Shown here one piece after another: positions 25,596 through 38,760 of a stretch of 64,000 bases of DNA. Location: positions 248,001-312,000 of the forward strand of contig WBMV01003267.1 in assembly GCA_013396655.1 (NCBI GenBank), read 5' to 3'. The DNA comes from Campylorhamphus procurvoides (lineage: Eukaryota > Chordata > Aves > Passeriformes > Dendrocolaptidae). Each line of letters opens with the position of its first letter. Within the stretch, counting starts at the first letter, position 1. The notes under the pieces were generated by a model. It worked only from the letters and a program-made list of their open reading frames with translations, was not told the origin of the DNA and made no database searches. The translations under genes and the position numbers were made by a program.

Positions 25596-28500
25596 GCTAT
25601 AATAGAGATTTTTCTGATTTTTCAGTCAATTCCTATTACCCTTTGCTCGACTTTTGCTCAGGAATAGCACATGTGATGTGGTTATGGCAGCAAGGATGGG
25701 ATGTTTTTTCTCTGAGGGTCTCTATTAGCCCTCTAGCCATTGTCCAGAGATTATTTTGATTCTCGTCTTTATAGATTCACTTGTTTGTAATGCTCTGTAC
25801 ATTAGGAGTTTTTACTTTCCTCTAAAAACTAATTTCAGGCATTGAAACCAGTAGGTTCTCTAATTCCCAACAGTACAGCAGGAGAGATTAAAAAGAAAAC
25901 AAACCAGTAGGTTGCTGAGGGACCAAGGTGCTCTTACCTATCTAATCAGTATTCAACCATTAATCCTGTTCTTGTCCAGAAAACAAAATCTCTTCCTTCA
26001 AGGTTGCAGTTAAAAGGTATTCACATACCCAGATGGCTTATGGGCATTATCACGACTTGTGAATTGAATTATTCTTTATATGGTGTTCCATTTTTCTTCT
26101 TTCCTGAGCCATATTTGCATAACTTACGGTGAGAGTGTGCTGGGAATGCACTTCACTTGATCCCTCCTTCCTTTCCTGTGACCAGCACTGCCTGGGAACA
26201 CTAACAATATCTCACGTGCCTGACAGGTGTGCACTGTTTTATATGGGATATAGAGTTTTCCTCCCAAAACAGGTTTTCATCATTGGTACTTGGCACTGCT
26301 GATGGGTTGTCAATGGGAAAAGGAACAGTCCAACGTGGCTGTGATGAATGAATTTGAAAATGCATGGTGTTACCTTCAAAGGTTTAGAAGCAGCATTGCC
26401 TGGGTAGATTACGCAGTGGATACCAGCATTTTGCGTGTTGTAGTAATAAATGCAGATGCTCCATCTTTATCTCTATTACATGCACTGACATCTGCCACAG
26501 CCATTATATTTGCCTGCCGAAAAAGAGCCTTTTCCAGCACCCTTTATGGTGCACAGCTACCTTCTGAAATGAGTCTTTCCCCACATTTATTAATGACTCC
26601 AGCAGAACTTTTTTCACGTCTCCCAGTGCAGAAATTTAACATGTTCACCTGCAGCCTATTGTAATTCAGATCACTGCAGGGAAATGGAAGCTCAACATTT
26701 GCAAATAGACTCTATTTCACTGAATGTGATGGATGTGGATATAGATTCCCTGTACACTGAATGGGGTGCACGTAAAAGCAAGGATTCTGTCTTGCCCTGA
26801 GCGTGATGAATGTGAGACTTGAATGCCTGGATATTGGAAACACACGCTGCTTGAATGGACAGGTAGAGCACTTCTGATCTCTGCTGCATTCCTATCCACA
26901 CTACTCATTTTCTTTGGTGCCTGCTGAGTGCCAGATTGCAAGTCTAGTAGAGGGGGAATTCAGTGGGAATCCAAAACCCAGGATTTGTGGGACACTAATT
27001 GAGCCAACACGGGAAATATTAAGGAACATCTGTTACCCGTGCTCAAAAAAGGGAAAAAGCAGCGAAAGTTTCATCCTTTCTTTAGTTTGGAAGCCTTTGG
27101 TGTAAAGAACAAGTGTGGGATGTTTGTTGGGGTTCAGAGCTCATTTTCTAGAAGGGACTAGTTGTTACCAATGCAGGACACCTGCTCTGCTTTTCCCACC
27201 TCCCTGCTGATGGGTCGTGGTCCAGGAGCTGCTCCGAGTTTCTTACAGCTCAGTCTGGAACTGAGCAGTTTTCCTGAGTGGAGACTGAGCGATATGAAGG
27301 GAACAAAGGGCTGCTTTTGTCCCTGGTGTGGGTTCCTTATTGTAGCATTTTCAGAGCCCCACAAGCCAGGCCTTTCCCGCTGTACAGCCCGGGCTTCCAA
27401 TTTCCACTGGAAACAATGAAAGTGCAGCAACTCGGAGAAAAGCACGCTGGTTTTAATTTAGGAAAGTAAATAGAGATTATGGGGCTGTTTGGGAATAGAA
27501 GACTGATCTAGAGTCAATATCCATAGCCTTGGAAAGAGGGCTTTAACTACTGTCAAAGTCCAGGATGGAGCAGAAGGACTGGTACTGAAGGGCCGTGTAA
27601 GCTGGGGATGGCAGGCTTTGAAGAGCTATTCACTTTGTCAAGAATTATGCTATAGACTCTTCTCCCTGGCCATCCTGAGGGTTTCACACTGTCCCCGTGC
27701 AAGCTCGTGCCAGCCAGGCATCGTGACCCTTTAAAGGTAAAAATGGCCCAAACAGAAGCATTAGTGTGGAGCTGGAAGATGGAAAAAGTAAAAGGTAATT
27801 GATTCAGAAGAGAAAAGGGAGTTGCAGAAGCTTAGCTGCTTTGAAACAGAAACTCAATTTTATTACATGAAGTAGATTGCAATTCTCAGTGACACACCTC
27901 TGCTTCTCTTCTGACTTGAGTTTCTGCAGTCATTCTGATAAAATACTAAAAAATTACATTTTAGGCCCTCAGGGGGTGACAAGGGGCTGTTGGGATTTAC
28001 AGTGTTGATTAATAGAGTATGAACTGTCAAATCTGAAAGGCAGCTATCCAGAAACGCCAGGAAGATCCCTCTGACACGCCGTGTGAGTGCACGTGAGCTG
28101 CTTGAAATGTTTATTACAATATTAATAATTGTGTGCCCTGTACTCCTGTGCTTTAAGATGACAGCATTTTTAGGTTGTTCTTGACAAAGTGTCTGATTGT
28201 GCACCCCACAGCACTGACTGAGTACATTCCATGACATATCAGCATATTAACAAACCTGCTGCCTGGCAGTTCTTTCTCCTGCCATTGAAGCAAAGGCCTG
28301 CACAAACACCTTTTTTGCACGTTCTTTTTTTTGAAAGAACTATTTGGCTTTTCAGAATATCCCTCTGTTTTAGGAACAGAGTGGGCTTTTTGAATAGTAC
28401 AATATGAATTTAAATTTATAACTCAGTGAAACGGGTTGGAAGCATCAGCAGGTGTTTTGCAGAAGAGCAGCAAAATACTTAAGTAGGGACCATGCAGGGA

Positions 28501-30379
28501 CTAGAAATGCCAAGTAATATTTCTGTCTATACTCTTCAGATTTATGTGAGCTGGTGCTGGTTTGGTTTAATTTGCACTGTGCATGTGCAAAAGGACAAAG
28601 TTCTGCTGGCCTTTCTGTAGTTATTTATCCCATAATTTTTGCAGTGGACAATGAAAACATAGAGTGCTTTCTTGTTGATTTCTTCACTGATGGGGCAGTG
28701 AGTGTCATACGTGTGACATTCAGTGCAAACCCCAGAGATGTAACAGGGCCTGTAAAGCTGAAAAGAGAGCTTGGAGCCTGGAAAGACTGCAAACTAAATA
28801 TCCATCCCTTTCCTTGATGGGCTGATGTAGGAATGGAGGTATGTTTGACTTTGGGACTAACCTGACTGTGTGTAACTCTTAAAACTTCCCAAAATAATCC
28901 CAAAACTATAAAACCCCACCACTTATCACCTTTCAGTTCTCTGCAGGTTGATAACCATTCAGGAAAGAGAATTTAACTTGGAAATGTAGCCTGGATTCTT
29001 GCCCTGAGAGGTGAAGGGGTTTGTTCTCTTATACAAAAATGAAAGTAATATGAATATTGGGATATTCTTGCTTTTCAAAGCCAGTAAGAATTGATTTTGC
29101 AGACAGCACACATTTGTTTTATGGCTTACTCTGTGTGTATAAGGAGCTCATGCTCTTGGTAATAACTGTGAAGTAGAAAGAGATCTGGGGGCACTTTATT
29201 TGATAAAAGGGCTTCAATAGAAATGTGTAAAGATTATACAATTACATTTTCATAATTCTCACGATATTTTTTGAGCTACTTTAAATTTTCATTGTAAAAG
29301 ATACTGGAATAATTTGGTGTCAGTTTTGTTTAGCTACTGCCCCATGGAAACAAGTTTGCTTAAGACTTGAAGCAAAACAAGATCCAGGAACAGTCCCTCT
29401 TTTCAAGAGGAATTTGAGTAACTGCAGATTTGTCTATAGAGATTTGCAGCTGTAAATGACTGCCGTTATTAGGAAATCTGTAACTCAAAAGTTGTTTTTC
29501 TTGATAAAGTTAGAAGTTGACAGTTGAGGCTGTGAGATGTGGTAGGAATTGTAATGGAGTACCCTCCTGGGAGGACAGGCTGCAGGGGGTTTAGTGGGTG
29601 AAGAAGAATTAGCACTTTTAGCTGGACAACAAAATACACTCATAATCACAATTCTGTGTTAAATACAATATTATTAACCCTAAGCACATTCTATGCTTTT
29701 AGCAACTTGCAGATGTGGGGGGCTTATATTTATCTTCTTCAATTTTTACTTGGACGTATTTAAGATAGGTTTTTAATGTGCCCTTATTCAGACCAAAACT
29801 GAAAAAAAAAATAGAATAATAAAGATAATCCCCATGATGAAAGTCTCTTACTTTCTGACACTTATGGAGCAGAAAAAGAAGGATAATCTCTTAAAATTTC
29901 CAGTAATTCTTGAGCCCCAGCAGCCAAATACAGTTCACTTTCTCTTTGCTTCCGAACCTGTTTTGTGAGAGCCATTGCAGCCCCTGCTTTGTTCACATCC
30001 ACAGTGTGATAAGAGGGGAAAAATTACAAAACTGGAGAAAATTAATTTTGCCTCGAGTGACCCTGGGCTCTTAGTTGCTGGTTAGTGAAGAAACAGCCCT
30101 TTGAAGTGCAAAAGCAGCCACTGGTTTAAAGACTTGGACAGCACAAGTGGGAAAACGTTCTCTTGGATATTTTTCATTGAAGAAGTGGATCTGTAAATGA
30201 TAAGCAAAGAGCAGGCTATTCAAGAGTTTCTTCTCCTCTTGTCCTTTTCAATACTTTCTATTCTTACGCGGCATTCCTTATACCCGCCCTGGCATTTGGA
30301 GATGAATGCCAGCTCATGTGGTGACAATAAGGCCAATTCAGTGCCCTTCTGTAGGACATTGGGCTGGGTGTCCTGCCTC

Positions 30380-30560
30380 CATGTAAGGGATTAATTAAAG
30401 AGCTGTGAATAGCATATTTGAGACAGAAAGGTCACTGTCAGCACTTTGTGTGCTTATGCTAACCCGTTATGGTAGGAGAATAAAATGATGCATTAGGCAT
30501 AATTAAACGTGAATTTGAGATGCTTCAATGCTGAACCGGTTATTGTCGATTAATTGACTT
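30380..30560. promoter_or_regulatory. Candidate homeodomain-rich regulatory element with Grainyhead-type site
   Basis: Within 180 bases there are three homeodomain-type sites, GGATTAATTAAAG (30388-30400), CATAATTAAACG (30499-30510) and GATTAATTGA (30548-30557), and a perfect AACCGGTT at 30534-30541, the palindromic consensus for Grainyhead-like factors. No simple repeat or open frame explains the block. The grouping of an uncommon CpG-containing 8-mer with homeodomain sites makes an enhancer plausible; this is inference. Confidence 0.3.
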
Positions 30561-32376
30561 GGTGGTGTTTTGTGCAAATGGTTCTTCAGACTTTGGTAAT
30601 AACAGACTACTTCTGTATTTTTACAAGGTATTTCTTTTCTTAGCAGCCTGACTCAGTCTTCTTTGCAGCTTGCCATCCTTTGGTTGCATAATTGTATTTA
30701 CGACTAAGTTACTATATCTATCTCTATTGTCAGCTTGCTTTTGCTCTACAAAAGAAAATGCATATTTGGAAAAACACCCTGCCTTAAAACCCTTTTGGAA
30801 GAAGGTCTTGTCCCTGTTCCTGCCATTTTGTGATGAAAGATGAGCATGAGACAGGAGCAAAGAGAGATGCTATTCCTACGTGCTGGTGATGTCAGTCCTG
30901 CATGTATGTCCATGCCTTGTCCACGTGGATCAGGCTGTGATGTCTCTTCCTTTGTTATGGTCTTGTGTGGAGATTGGGGCAGGGAGAGCAGAGTGGGAGC
31001 ACAACCAAAGCTTTGCATGAATTGTTTACCTGCTCTGCCCTGACTTCTCCTCAAATGCCAGCACGTCTCTCCTGCCTGCTCTGCCCCACCGCTGTGACTT
31101 TCTCTGGGGCAGGTCCCCCGCTCAGCAGCCTGAGGTCAAGAGCTTAAATCACAGAGGGACTCCACTGAGGAAGGAAAGACCATCATCTCCATGGCCCCAG
31201 GTGCTTCAGGCCCCTTCTCCACGTGCCTGTGTGAGGCTGCAGCTGCCACTGTAGGTTCTTCTGTGCATCAAAGTGGTTTCAAAGTGCACCCTCCTGGACA
31301 CCAGCTCTGTTCTACTGCAAACTGGGTGCTTTCAGCTTGATTATTACCGATATAAATTGAGTAGCACTGTGCTGGGCACCGTAGGAATGGATAATAAATG
31401 GCAGGCTTGGTCAGAAAGAGTTATCAGCTCAGATTGTTTTGTGGTAAGTGATGAGGCAATAGGCTGCTAATGCACAAATTGCTCAGGCACAAGGGAAATA
31501 TTTAAGTACTACTGTCATGATGTTTTCTATGCTCAATTTGCTGGTATTATTATGTCATACTGGTGAGTTCATCACCCTCTCATATAGCTCTGTATTTATA
31601 ATGACTAATACAATTTAGTTTGTGTACTTTTCCTTGCAATGTTTTCATATTTATAGCATATTCCAAAAAAAAGAGAGAGAGCAGAAATGCTGACTGTTGC
31701 TTGGGAAGGTTGCCTCAGTTTTTAATATGTGCAGATGAAGACATTTATTGCATGTATTCAGTTGGCTTTTTCTCACAACGAGAGGTTATCACTTTAGTAC
31801 TGTAGGGGAAAGCTTTAATTGCATTCATCATCCTTGGCAGAGGCTTGGCCAGGATGGCCTCTAAGGATTAGAGCTGTTTATCTGGGTATGAAAGAATCAT
31901 TTGGTAATCTGCCAGAGCACTCGTGTTGTGAGGGGAGGTTTTGCTGTCAAGCTGAGGAACCACTCAGATAAATAGGCTTTCTGTGCAGTTACCTTGGGTG
32001 CAGGAAGCTTTGTTTTGGGACACCTGCATCTCTAAACTCTTGGCTTACCTGGGCTGCACCAGGTACTGCTGTGGAAATACTAAACACCTGCATTTCAATC
32101 CTCGAGGTCATGTTAACATTCTCCCTTATCATGGGACAAACACATCAGCAGAGCTTGTGTGGGACTTTCTCTTAATGGTTTGCCTCTTCAGCTGATAAAC
32201 CACACTCATTCAGTGCATGGCAACTGGTAGTTCTTACTGGTGAAACTGGAGCTACATATGTAGGTGTGATGCCACATCCATCATCTTCTGGAACTTTGAG
32301 TTATCCAGAAGTATAACTTCAATCAAAACAAACTGACAGTGCATGCGCAAAGTGCTACAAAAGATGCATTCATCTC

Positions 32377-32391
32377 TTTTTTTTTTTTTTT
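32377..32391. repeat. T15 homopolymer
   Basis: A perfect run of 15 T. Nothing identifiable adjoins it on either side. Confidence 0.95.
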
Positions 32392-32483
32392 CTGTTTTTA
32401 ATCTTTTGTGCAAGGGAAAGCAAAGAATTAAAAACAACCTACTGGAGCAAGGGAAAAAATACAATGACTAATTTAGGTGCATA

Positions 32484-32530
32484 ATTAAATAATAACCAAA
32501 TTAATAGTAAGGCACTGGCTATTATTTAAT
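32484..32530. repeat. AT-rich inverted repeat (14-bp arms, 19-base loop)
   Basis: The left arm ATTAAATAATAACC (32484-32497) and right arm GGCTATTATTTAAT (32517-32530) pair at 13 of 14 positions with a single A-C mismatch. The loop is 19 bases. It could form a hairpin in DNA or RNA; stem AT content is high, so it is weak. It does not have the length of a typical microRNA precursor and no terminal features of a transposon are seen. Confidence 0.7.
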
Positions 32531-33033
32531 AGTTCATTTTGGTTTTGTGTGTGTTTTGCTGTCAGTGCAGGAGAGGAAAATTTGTGCTCTACTCACGCGA
32601 GAGGAGCTGATTTTGATAGTTTTAAAACTTTAAATGCCTTTTTAGTGGAGGAGAGCAACATTTGGTATTAAACATGAACTTCACTTAATAAATCTGATCT
32701 TGCTTTATTGAATCCTGCTGACAGACAAGTAACTTAAACCTTTATATATAGAAACTTGCTTTATAGGAAAGTTCTGCAACAGTGCAAAGTCGGGTCTGGC
32801 ATCGCCAGCAGAGCCTCATAGAAAAATATTATTTCATTTTGAATTTCTACTGCGTCTCTGATGCACCATGTAAAATTAACTTTTATCTCTAGACAAGATC
32901 TAAAACGTTTCCAGCAGTTCACTTGAAAGGGTGGGGAAGAAGAGCTGTGTGTTAACTAAGAAGATGACATCTTGCCTGAGGCAGTCTTCTTTTCTCCTGG
33001 CTCTGGGAGGAATTCGCTGTCTCCTGAAGGTCT

Positions 33034-33155
33034 GATTCTTTGTGTTTTGTTTTGTTTTTATTTTCTTTTTTCTTTTAAAACAGTATGTAGCCGTGGTCTT
33101 CCTAGATAATTTTATGAGTGCCAGTTGCCAAAATGAAACAAAAGAAAGAATAAAA
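33034..33155 (+). other. Weak candidate micro-exon with splice signals
   Basis: A long T-rich tract (33037-33076) ends in AAAACAG at 33077-33083, preceded by a possible branch-point word CTGAT near 33032. The 72 bases from 33084 to 33155 are open in phase 0 (24 codons, starting YVAVVFLDNF and ending ETKERIK) and are followed by GTAACC, a usable but not strong donor. The AVxxLDNF-like start loosely recalls the end of the S6 segment in voltage-gated cation channels, but the rest does not fit and no partner exon is visible. Chance occurrence in 64 kb is likely. Confidence 0.12.
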
Positions 33156-36100
33156 GTAACCCGTATTTGTGGATAAGGTGAATCATCTGCTGGGCTGCCT
33201 CATCTTCGGTTTAAGTGCAGGGTTTGATCTGCCTGGCTCTGGGGAGCGTTCTGATCCTGAAACAACTGGAATCCATAAGAGAAAATTGATCCAGCTTTAG
33301 AACATGAGAGGTGATATGTCTCACAAGTGCTTTTCATTGAGCAAACGAGAATCCAATACCATTTCAGTAGCGCTCCAGCAGTTCAGCCATGGTGCGTCCC
33401 ACAGAGGATCCCAACAGCTGCCTGCCCCCAAACAAAGGGATCCTGCCACTGCTTGTTATGCCACAGCTCTCAGCTTTACAAGTGTATTTATGGACCAGGA
33501 AACATCATCTCCTCTGGGACACTTTAGGAACAGCGAGTGGCAAAAAAGTCCTAGTCTATTAGCAAAGTTTTTCACTGAAAAAGTAAAGTGTGGCATCATG
33601 TGCAATGTCTATTTAAAAGGCAGTCCCAAGGACTTGAATTTCAGAGGTGCTAATCAGAACCCTGATGCTATTTTGAAAATCACCATGGGAATGTCTACAA
33701 ATAATAACCATTTCTGTGCAAATTAAAATATAAATGAACTGGTACACAAACACTGTCATCAGCTTTAATGTTGAAAATACTACTGAGCTTTAATGTGTTT
33801 TTCTGTCCACTTAGACAGGAATTCTGCCCTCATTCATTCTCAGGCATAACACTGGGCCTCAGCATTTGTTTTGGCCTTGTGTAGAAGCTGATCCCAAGCC
33901 CACAAAGGTCTTACTGAGGTGTGAAATTTGAGTCTGGTACCCATCTTATTTGGCTGATTTTTATGTTGATTATTGGGGTGAAATTCATTTCCTTGTGTGC
34001 CACAGAAAAACCTTTTAATTGAGAAATTTGTGTATTTTTTTCACAGCTTTGTCTTCCATGGCAATTTTCCATTCCCACGAGGTGAGCCTAAGGTTGGAAG
34101 AGCATGGGAATAGATCCTGGTGGGCCCAAAGGTTATGCAGGTGCAATAGGTGTATGAGGCAGGTCAGCAAAGCTGGGCTTAACTATCAGCACAGATTCTG
34201 CTCATCACTCACAGATGGCAAAAAATTAAATCATTTAGTGATGATGTGGTACGAGCTGGAAAAGTGTAGGAAGATGGAGATATATAAGGGGAAAAGGGAA
34301 TCAGAGTATAGTAGCTGTGTTTTGTCTTCCCTGTGCTTTTTAAATCTGACACTTGAAAGGACTCTTTCCTTTCTCAGGTGCGGTTTGTCTGTGTCTTCCT
34401 CTAATGGGTTTGTGTAGCTTTGTTTAAAATAGGGTATTATTATTATTTGTATAATCATTATAGAAGTCAAAATGCTACAGACTTCCACAGATTTCTTTGA
34501 GACTAGGTATATTTTAAAATTTTATTTTTGATTCCAAATCACAGGAATTCGAGGTACTGGGGTTAGGGAATTCCCAGCACTTTATAATTCCTGTGCAAAA
34601 CATGCACAAGTAATACACTGGAAGCCAAGTTCTTTCACTTAGGCACAGTCTTAGTGTCAGATTTTAGGGAAGGTGGTAGCAGGAACATTGTCTCAGTCTT
34701 CAGCACCAAAGGATGAAAAATTACTGGCCTTGGGAAACACCTTCCAGTGATGCTCTTCTTCATGGTTTAAGGTATTCTCTCTGTGAGAAAGGTTTGCCAT
34801 GGAGTCCATTGCAAAGCAGGAATGAGAATGTGGGAAGTGAGTGAAAATAATTGCTTCCCTCACCTCCTAAGCATTTGTATTAATAGCTATAAATATGTGT
34901 TGATGACAGGGACATTGCCTTTAACTTTGAAGTGCATTCTGCGGGTGTTTAACCATGTGCTCCTCTGGAGTGAGAGGGACTACTCCATTTTGAACCACTC
35001 CCTTAAAGACTGTTTTCACTGCAAGCTGTGTTGATCTGATTATTTGTGTGTCTAACATACAAGACTGAAATGTTTCAGTGTGTGCCTTGCTTTAGGAGTG
35101 GTTTGGTGCATGGGCTGGTTAAACCAATGGGCCGACTTGTGACTCTCCATGTTGGCAGTTCAGCGTGTCCATGTCCCTCATACAGTTCTCCAAGTGGAGC
35201 CCTTACTTCCTTAGGTTACCTACAACTCAGGATCTCAGAGGGAGCTCTGTTTGTTGTATCTCTGTGAACCAAAAGGCCATTAAGTGGAAGGGTCAGAGTG
35301 TTAATGGAGGAAATATTCTCCTCTTGCCATTACCTTGCCAATGTTCCACGGGAACCAGGGACACGTAACACTTGCTGCATTCTGTGGGTGGTTTCTAAAA
35401 AGGTGACCTCAGTGTTCTGTGACTAAATAAGAGATTAGATGCAAATAGAGGCCAACAGAAATGAACTTGCTCCAACTGCTAACGGAGAGCTGAGCTCCAT
35501 TATGGGGCCACTTTGGTGGCATCAGGTCAAACACTTCTTAGATGAGTAAAGGTCATAGAGATTGTGTTGCTTAATTGCTTCACTTTGCCTTTGTACTGCC
35601 TGCTCTTCTCCTTCCCTGTGCTCCAGGAGAAGGGCACTCACTCTCTCTGGGACTCACCTGTATGGAAGGTAGAATGTGGGGGCAACATAAAAGCACAACT
35701 TCAGGTTGGGGTCATTTCACTGATATCGTAACTAACTAGTTTTCCAGAGTGTTTAAAAATGCCCCCAAAAATAGCTGAAAGCATTAAACCCAAAAAGCTT
35801 TCTTCCAGGTACACATCTACACAAGAGAATAATATGTTCTATGGAGGATTTCTGTTCAGAAGTATTGTGAAGCTGCTTTATGTGTCATAAATTTTTATTA
35901 ATTATTAATGCTTCTTATAGCCTCAGTTTTGATGCTTGGATAGGCTTCTGGAAAAGGAAAAACAAATATAAGCCAGAAAGGTAGTCCATGATACGTTGTA
36001 TAAAAAAGTCACTCCCTGACAGAGCAGAACGTAACAAAGGTTTAAGGAGATGATATGCTGATGATTTGGGGTGGGTTTTTATTTTAATTCTTCTTTTAAT

Positions 36101-38760
36101 CTTGTAAATGGGATTGGGCTTGGGAGGGTCAATGTGAACTGAGCCATTAGCCACATGAGAAAGATCCGGTGTGGATGTGGAAAGTTGAATTGATGCATGA
36201 AGATTAAATTTCTTAGTCCACCAGTGGCACTTTTTAATGGGTTTTTTTAATGCTGTGCTAAACATCAAGAGAGTCCTGATGGCCTCAGTTCAGCTTCCAA
36301 ACTGCATTTCCTGCACTTGTCTCCGTATTATTTTAAAACTGGCTTAGAACTGGAGTAAATTAACTGATTGTGACTTCAGATTAGAATGCATATGCAAAAG
36401 CAGATGGTAATGCATTAATTTAAATTACATATATTCAAACATGTATATGTAGAGAGAGTTTATCTAAAACACATTTCCAGGAGCATACTAAAAGACAAGC
36501 ATGTCCTTTGTTTTCTCTGAGCCTAAAGCAGGTCCGAGTCCTCACTGATGACTCTGTTCCCAAACCCACACTCTGAGTGGAATGAAGTGTGAGCATCCTT
36601 TGGATAGCTGTGGTTAAAGGTGTCCCTGTGCATGGATCTGGGAGGGTTTGCAGGGCACGAGGAGGCTGGTGGAGAGGGGACAAACCCAACACCAGGGTTA
36701 CACCCGGGCACTGTGGGTTCTGGCAGCTCTGCAGGTGTCTTGGTCACCCACCCATGACATGATCGTAAGGGAGCTGGAGGTTGTTGGCAGCATCAGTTAC
36801 TGCTGGCACTTGATTTCACTAATTTTGACAAGAAAACCAGGCTTGGATTCAACAAAAGGAGAACTGCTCTTGTTTTGACGTTATCTCAGACGGCTCTTCC
36901 CATTTCCCCTTTGGCTGCAGTTATTTCAGGTCATGCAGCAATTTGGTTTTCCATTTATTTTTTCCTCTTCATTACAACAAAATGCATTAGTGATCAGGGC
37001 TACCCCCTCCTTTAGAAAAGCCCTGCTGTGAAAAACAGCTGGCAAAATTCTGCTATTGTCTTTGTCACCTGTCAGTTTTTCTTTCAGTTGTTGTTTTTTC
37101 CCCCCCAAATTGCACTATTTCTTTTCACTTTCCATATATTACACACTCCAGTTCTCAAAATTGCAAGTGCCTTGACCATTTTATGCCTGCACAGTGAATA
37201 TGGTGATTAAAGGGACCTGCCACACGTGTTAAACTTACACTAAACACAGAAGACACTTGGGGGAAAAGCAGTAGACCGTTCCCAATCGCAATTAAGAGAC
37301 AAAACTAAAATTGCAAAACTTAAACCATTGTTGAAAACCCTGCCTTCAGTTTGACCCTCATCATATGGTTTCTTATTTCACTGCACTAAGCCAAAATTTG
37401 TGGTGAGTCCTGTGCATGTTTAAAAGTAACTGCAAATTCTTCCAGCGGCTTTCTTACTTTGCTTGCTGCTGCTTTTGGTTTGTTGTTTTAGTTATAACTG
37501 AATGTTAGTCCTTTTCTTTCAGCATTTTATTCATAATGATGCTTTTGGCAGAAAACCGCACCCAGAATGTGAATAAAACCATGTAGCTTCTACTCACTTT
37601 AACTGTAGAAAGGAAAACAGACTTGAGTTTTCCTGCCATATTCACATCCAGGTATTTCCTCTTGCCATGCTTGTCTAATAGAAGTTACATAAAATTAACT
37701 AAATAGATAGTTTTCTGTCTTTTCAGGTGAATAAATACAGTTCATTAAGATAAATTATGAACTTGCAGTTATTCATTGCAAGGGAAGAAAAATTAATTCC
37801 ATGTTGCTACCTTTGGTGATCTCATGAACAAAATTCATGCCAAGTCATTCTTGACTCTTTTAAAGATTTTAAACATTTCCTCCCTTCCCCTGTAAAAGAC
37901 TCTTTCTCACTTATTTTGGCTGCTGTGATCCTAAGCCAGCAGACTTTGTCTTCTGTCAGGGATGGAGGTTAATTGGACAAAGCATTTCTTCATTCACGTT
38001 TCAAAGTCTTCTATCTGATTTTTCACTTTGTGGAAAGACTTTGAACCTCTGTTGGAGTATCACATCTCTACAAAGACTTCAGGGAACCCAAATTTTTTTT
38101 GCCCTACCTTGGGGGTCATGGCAATGAATAATTTTTAGGCTTTTCTCTGAAGGGTGCAAAGCTAATCCCACCTCCTTCAGTGACACTGGCCACGAGTCTC
38201 CCCTAGCTTGCCTGTTCTTCCATAGGAAGCAGGTGAGCTCTGTGACTGGAGCCTGAGGGAAGGGACAACACACGTGAAGTTTGTCAAAAGGATGTGTGTG
38301 TGGCCACCACAGGGAACCTCTCCTGGGCAATGAGAGGGAGAACTGGGGGGTGGAAAGGCAGGTGCACTTTCAGTCAGTGGGGAAGATCAGTGTGTTGTGC
38401 CTTTGTAGCCCCATCGCAAATGTTTTGTCGATGTTGCATTTTGTAGTCGTAAAGGCATCTGACAGGAGAACTACTAATAGTGATGTACTTCTCTAATCTG
38501 TGTTTTCTGACATGGGTCTTTTATCTTGTCTTTGAAATGGATTTTTTTCATATTATCTGGTATTTTTTGTTGGGTTTTTTTTCTGTACATCTTTGGCACC
38601 CAATAACCCACAAAGAATTTTGTTAAAGACAAAAGGCTCCCGCAGAAAATGAGTGGAGCCTTCTCCTGTGTGAGTTGTAATTGAGGTTATGGCATCCACG
38701 TTGCCTCTGGCAGAGTTCTGTTGCTGAGAAACTCAAACCATGGCTTTGAGGCTGCTGCAG
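33156..38760. other. Non-coding stretch
   Basis: No gene is supported. The 140-codon frame at 33304-33726 (+) shows no domain, no signal sequence and no convincing splice context. A short C7 run lies near 37100, and an ATTATTATTATT word near 34436. The section around 35880-35920 is rich in ATTAATTATTAATG words and may be enhancer-like. Confidence 0.65.

Larger units (their letters stand above)
22111..30370. other. Non-coding stretch
   Basis: No gene is supported. Frames are at most about 124 codons. The one at 26290-26664 (+) lies in sequence with enhancer-like texture and a perfect octamer ATTTGCAT at 26113-26120 upstream; its translation matches no family I know. A purine-rich segment (about 23220-23400) and a GC-rich patch with a few CpGs (23640-23720) are also present. 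A small hairpin (GTTCTTT and AAAGAAC) lies at 28321-28340. Confidence 0.65.
30561..33000. other. Non-coding stretch
   Basis: No gene is supported. A GC-richer patch at about 30880-31260 gives overlapping chance frames on both strands. A short A8(GA)5 tract lies at 31665-31682. The T15 tract and the AT-rich hairpin are listed separately. Confidence 0.65.

Noticed and set aside
28321..28340. Hairpin GTTCTTT / AAAGAAC
   Set aside because: Seven-base arms around a T run are expected by chance in this composition.
33304..33726. 140-codon + strand frame, with a strong Kozak-like CACCATGG on the opposite strand near 33391
   Set aside because: The minus-strand ATG runs into a stop after eight codons, and the + frame has no domain or exon signals.
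34699..34707. Perfect left half (TTCAGCACC) of a REST/NRSF site
   Set aside because: The right half (GGACAG-type) is absent at the proper spacing.
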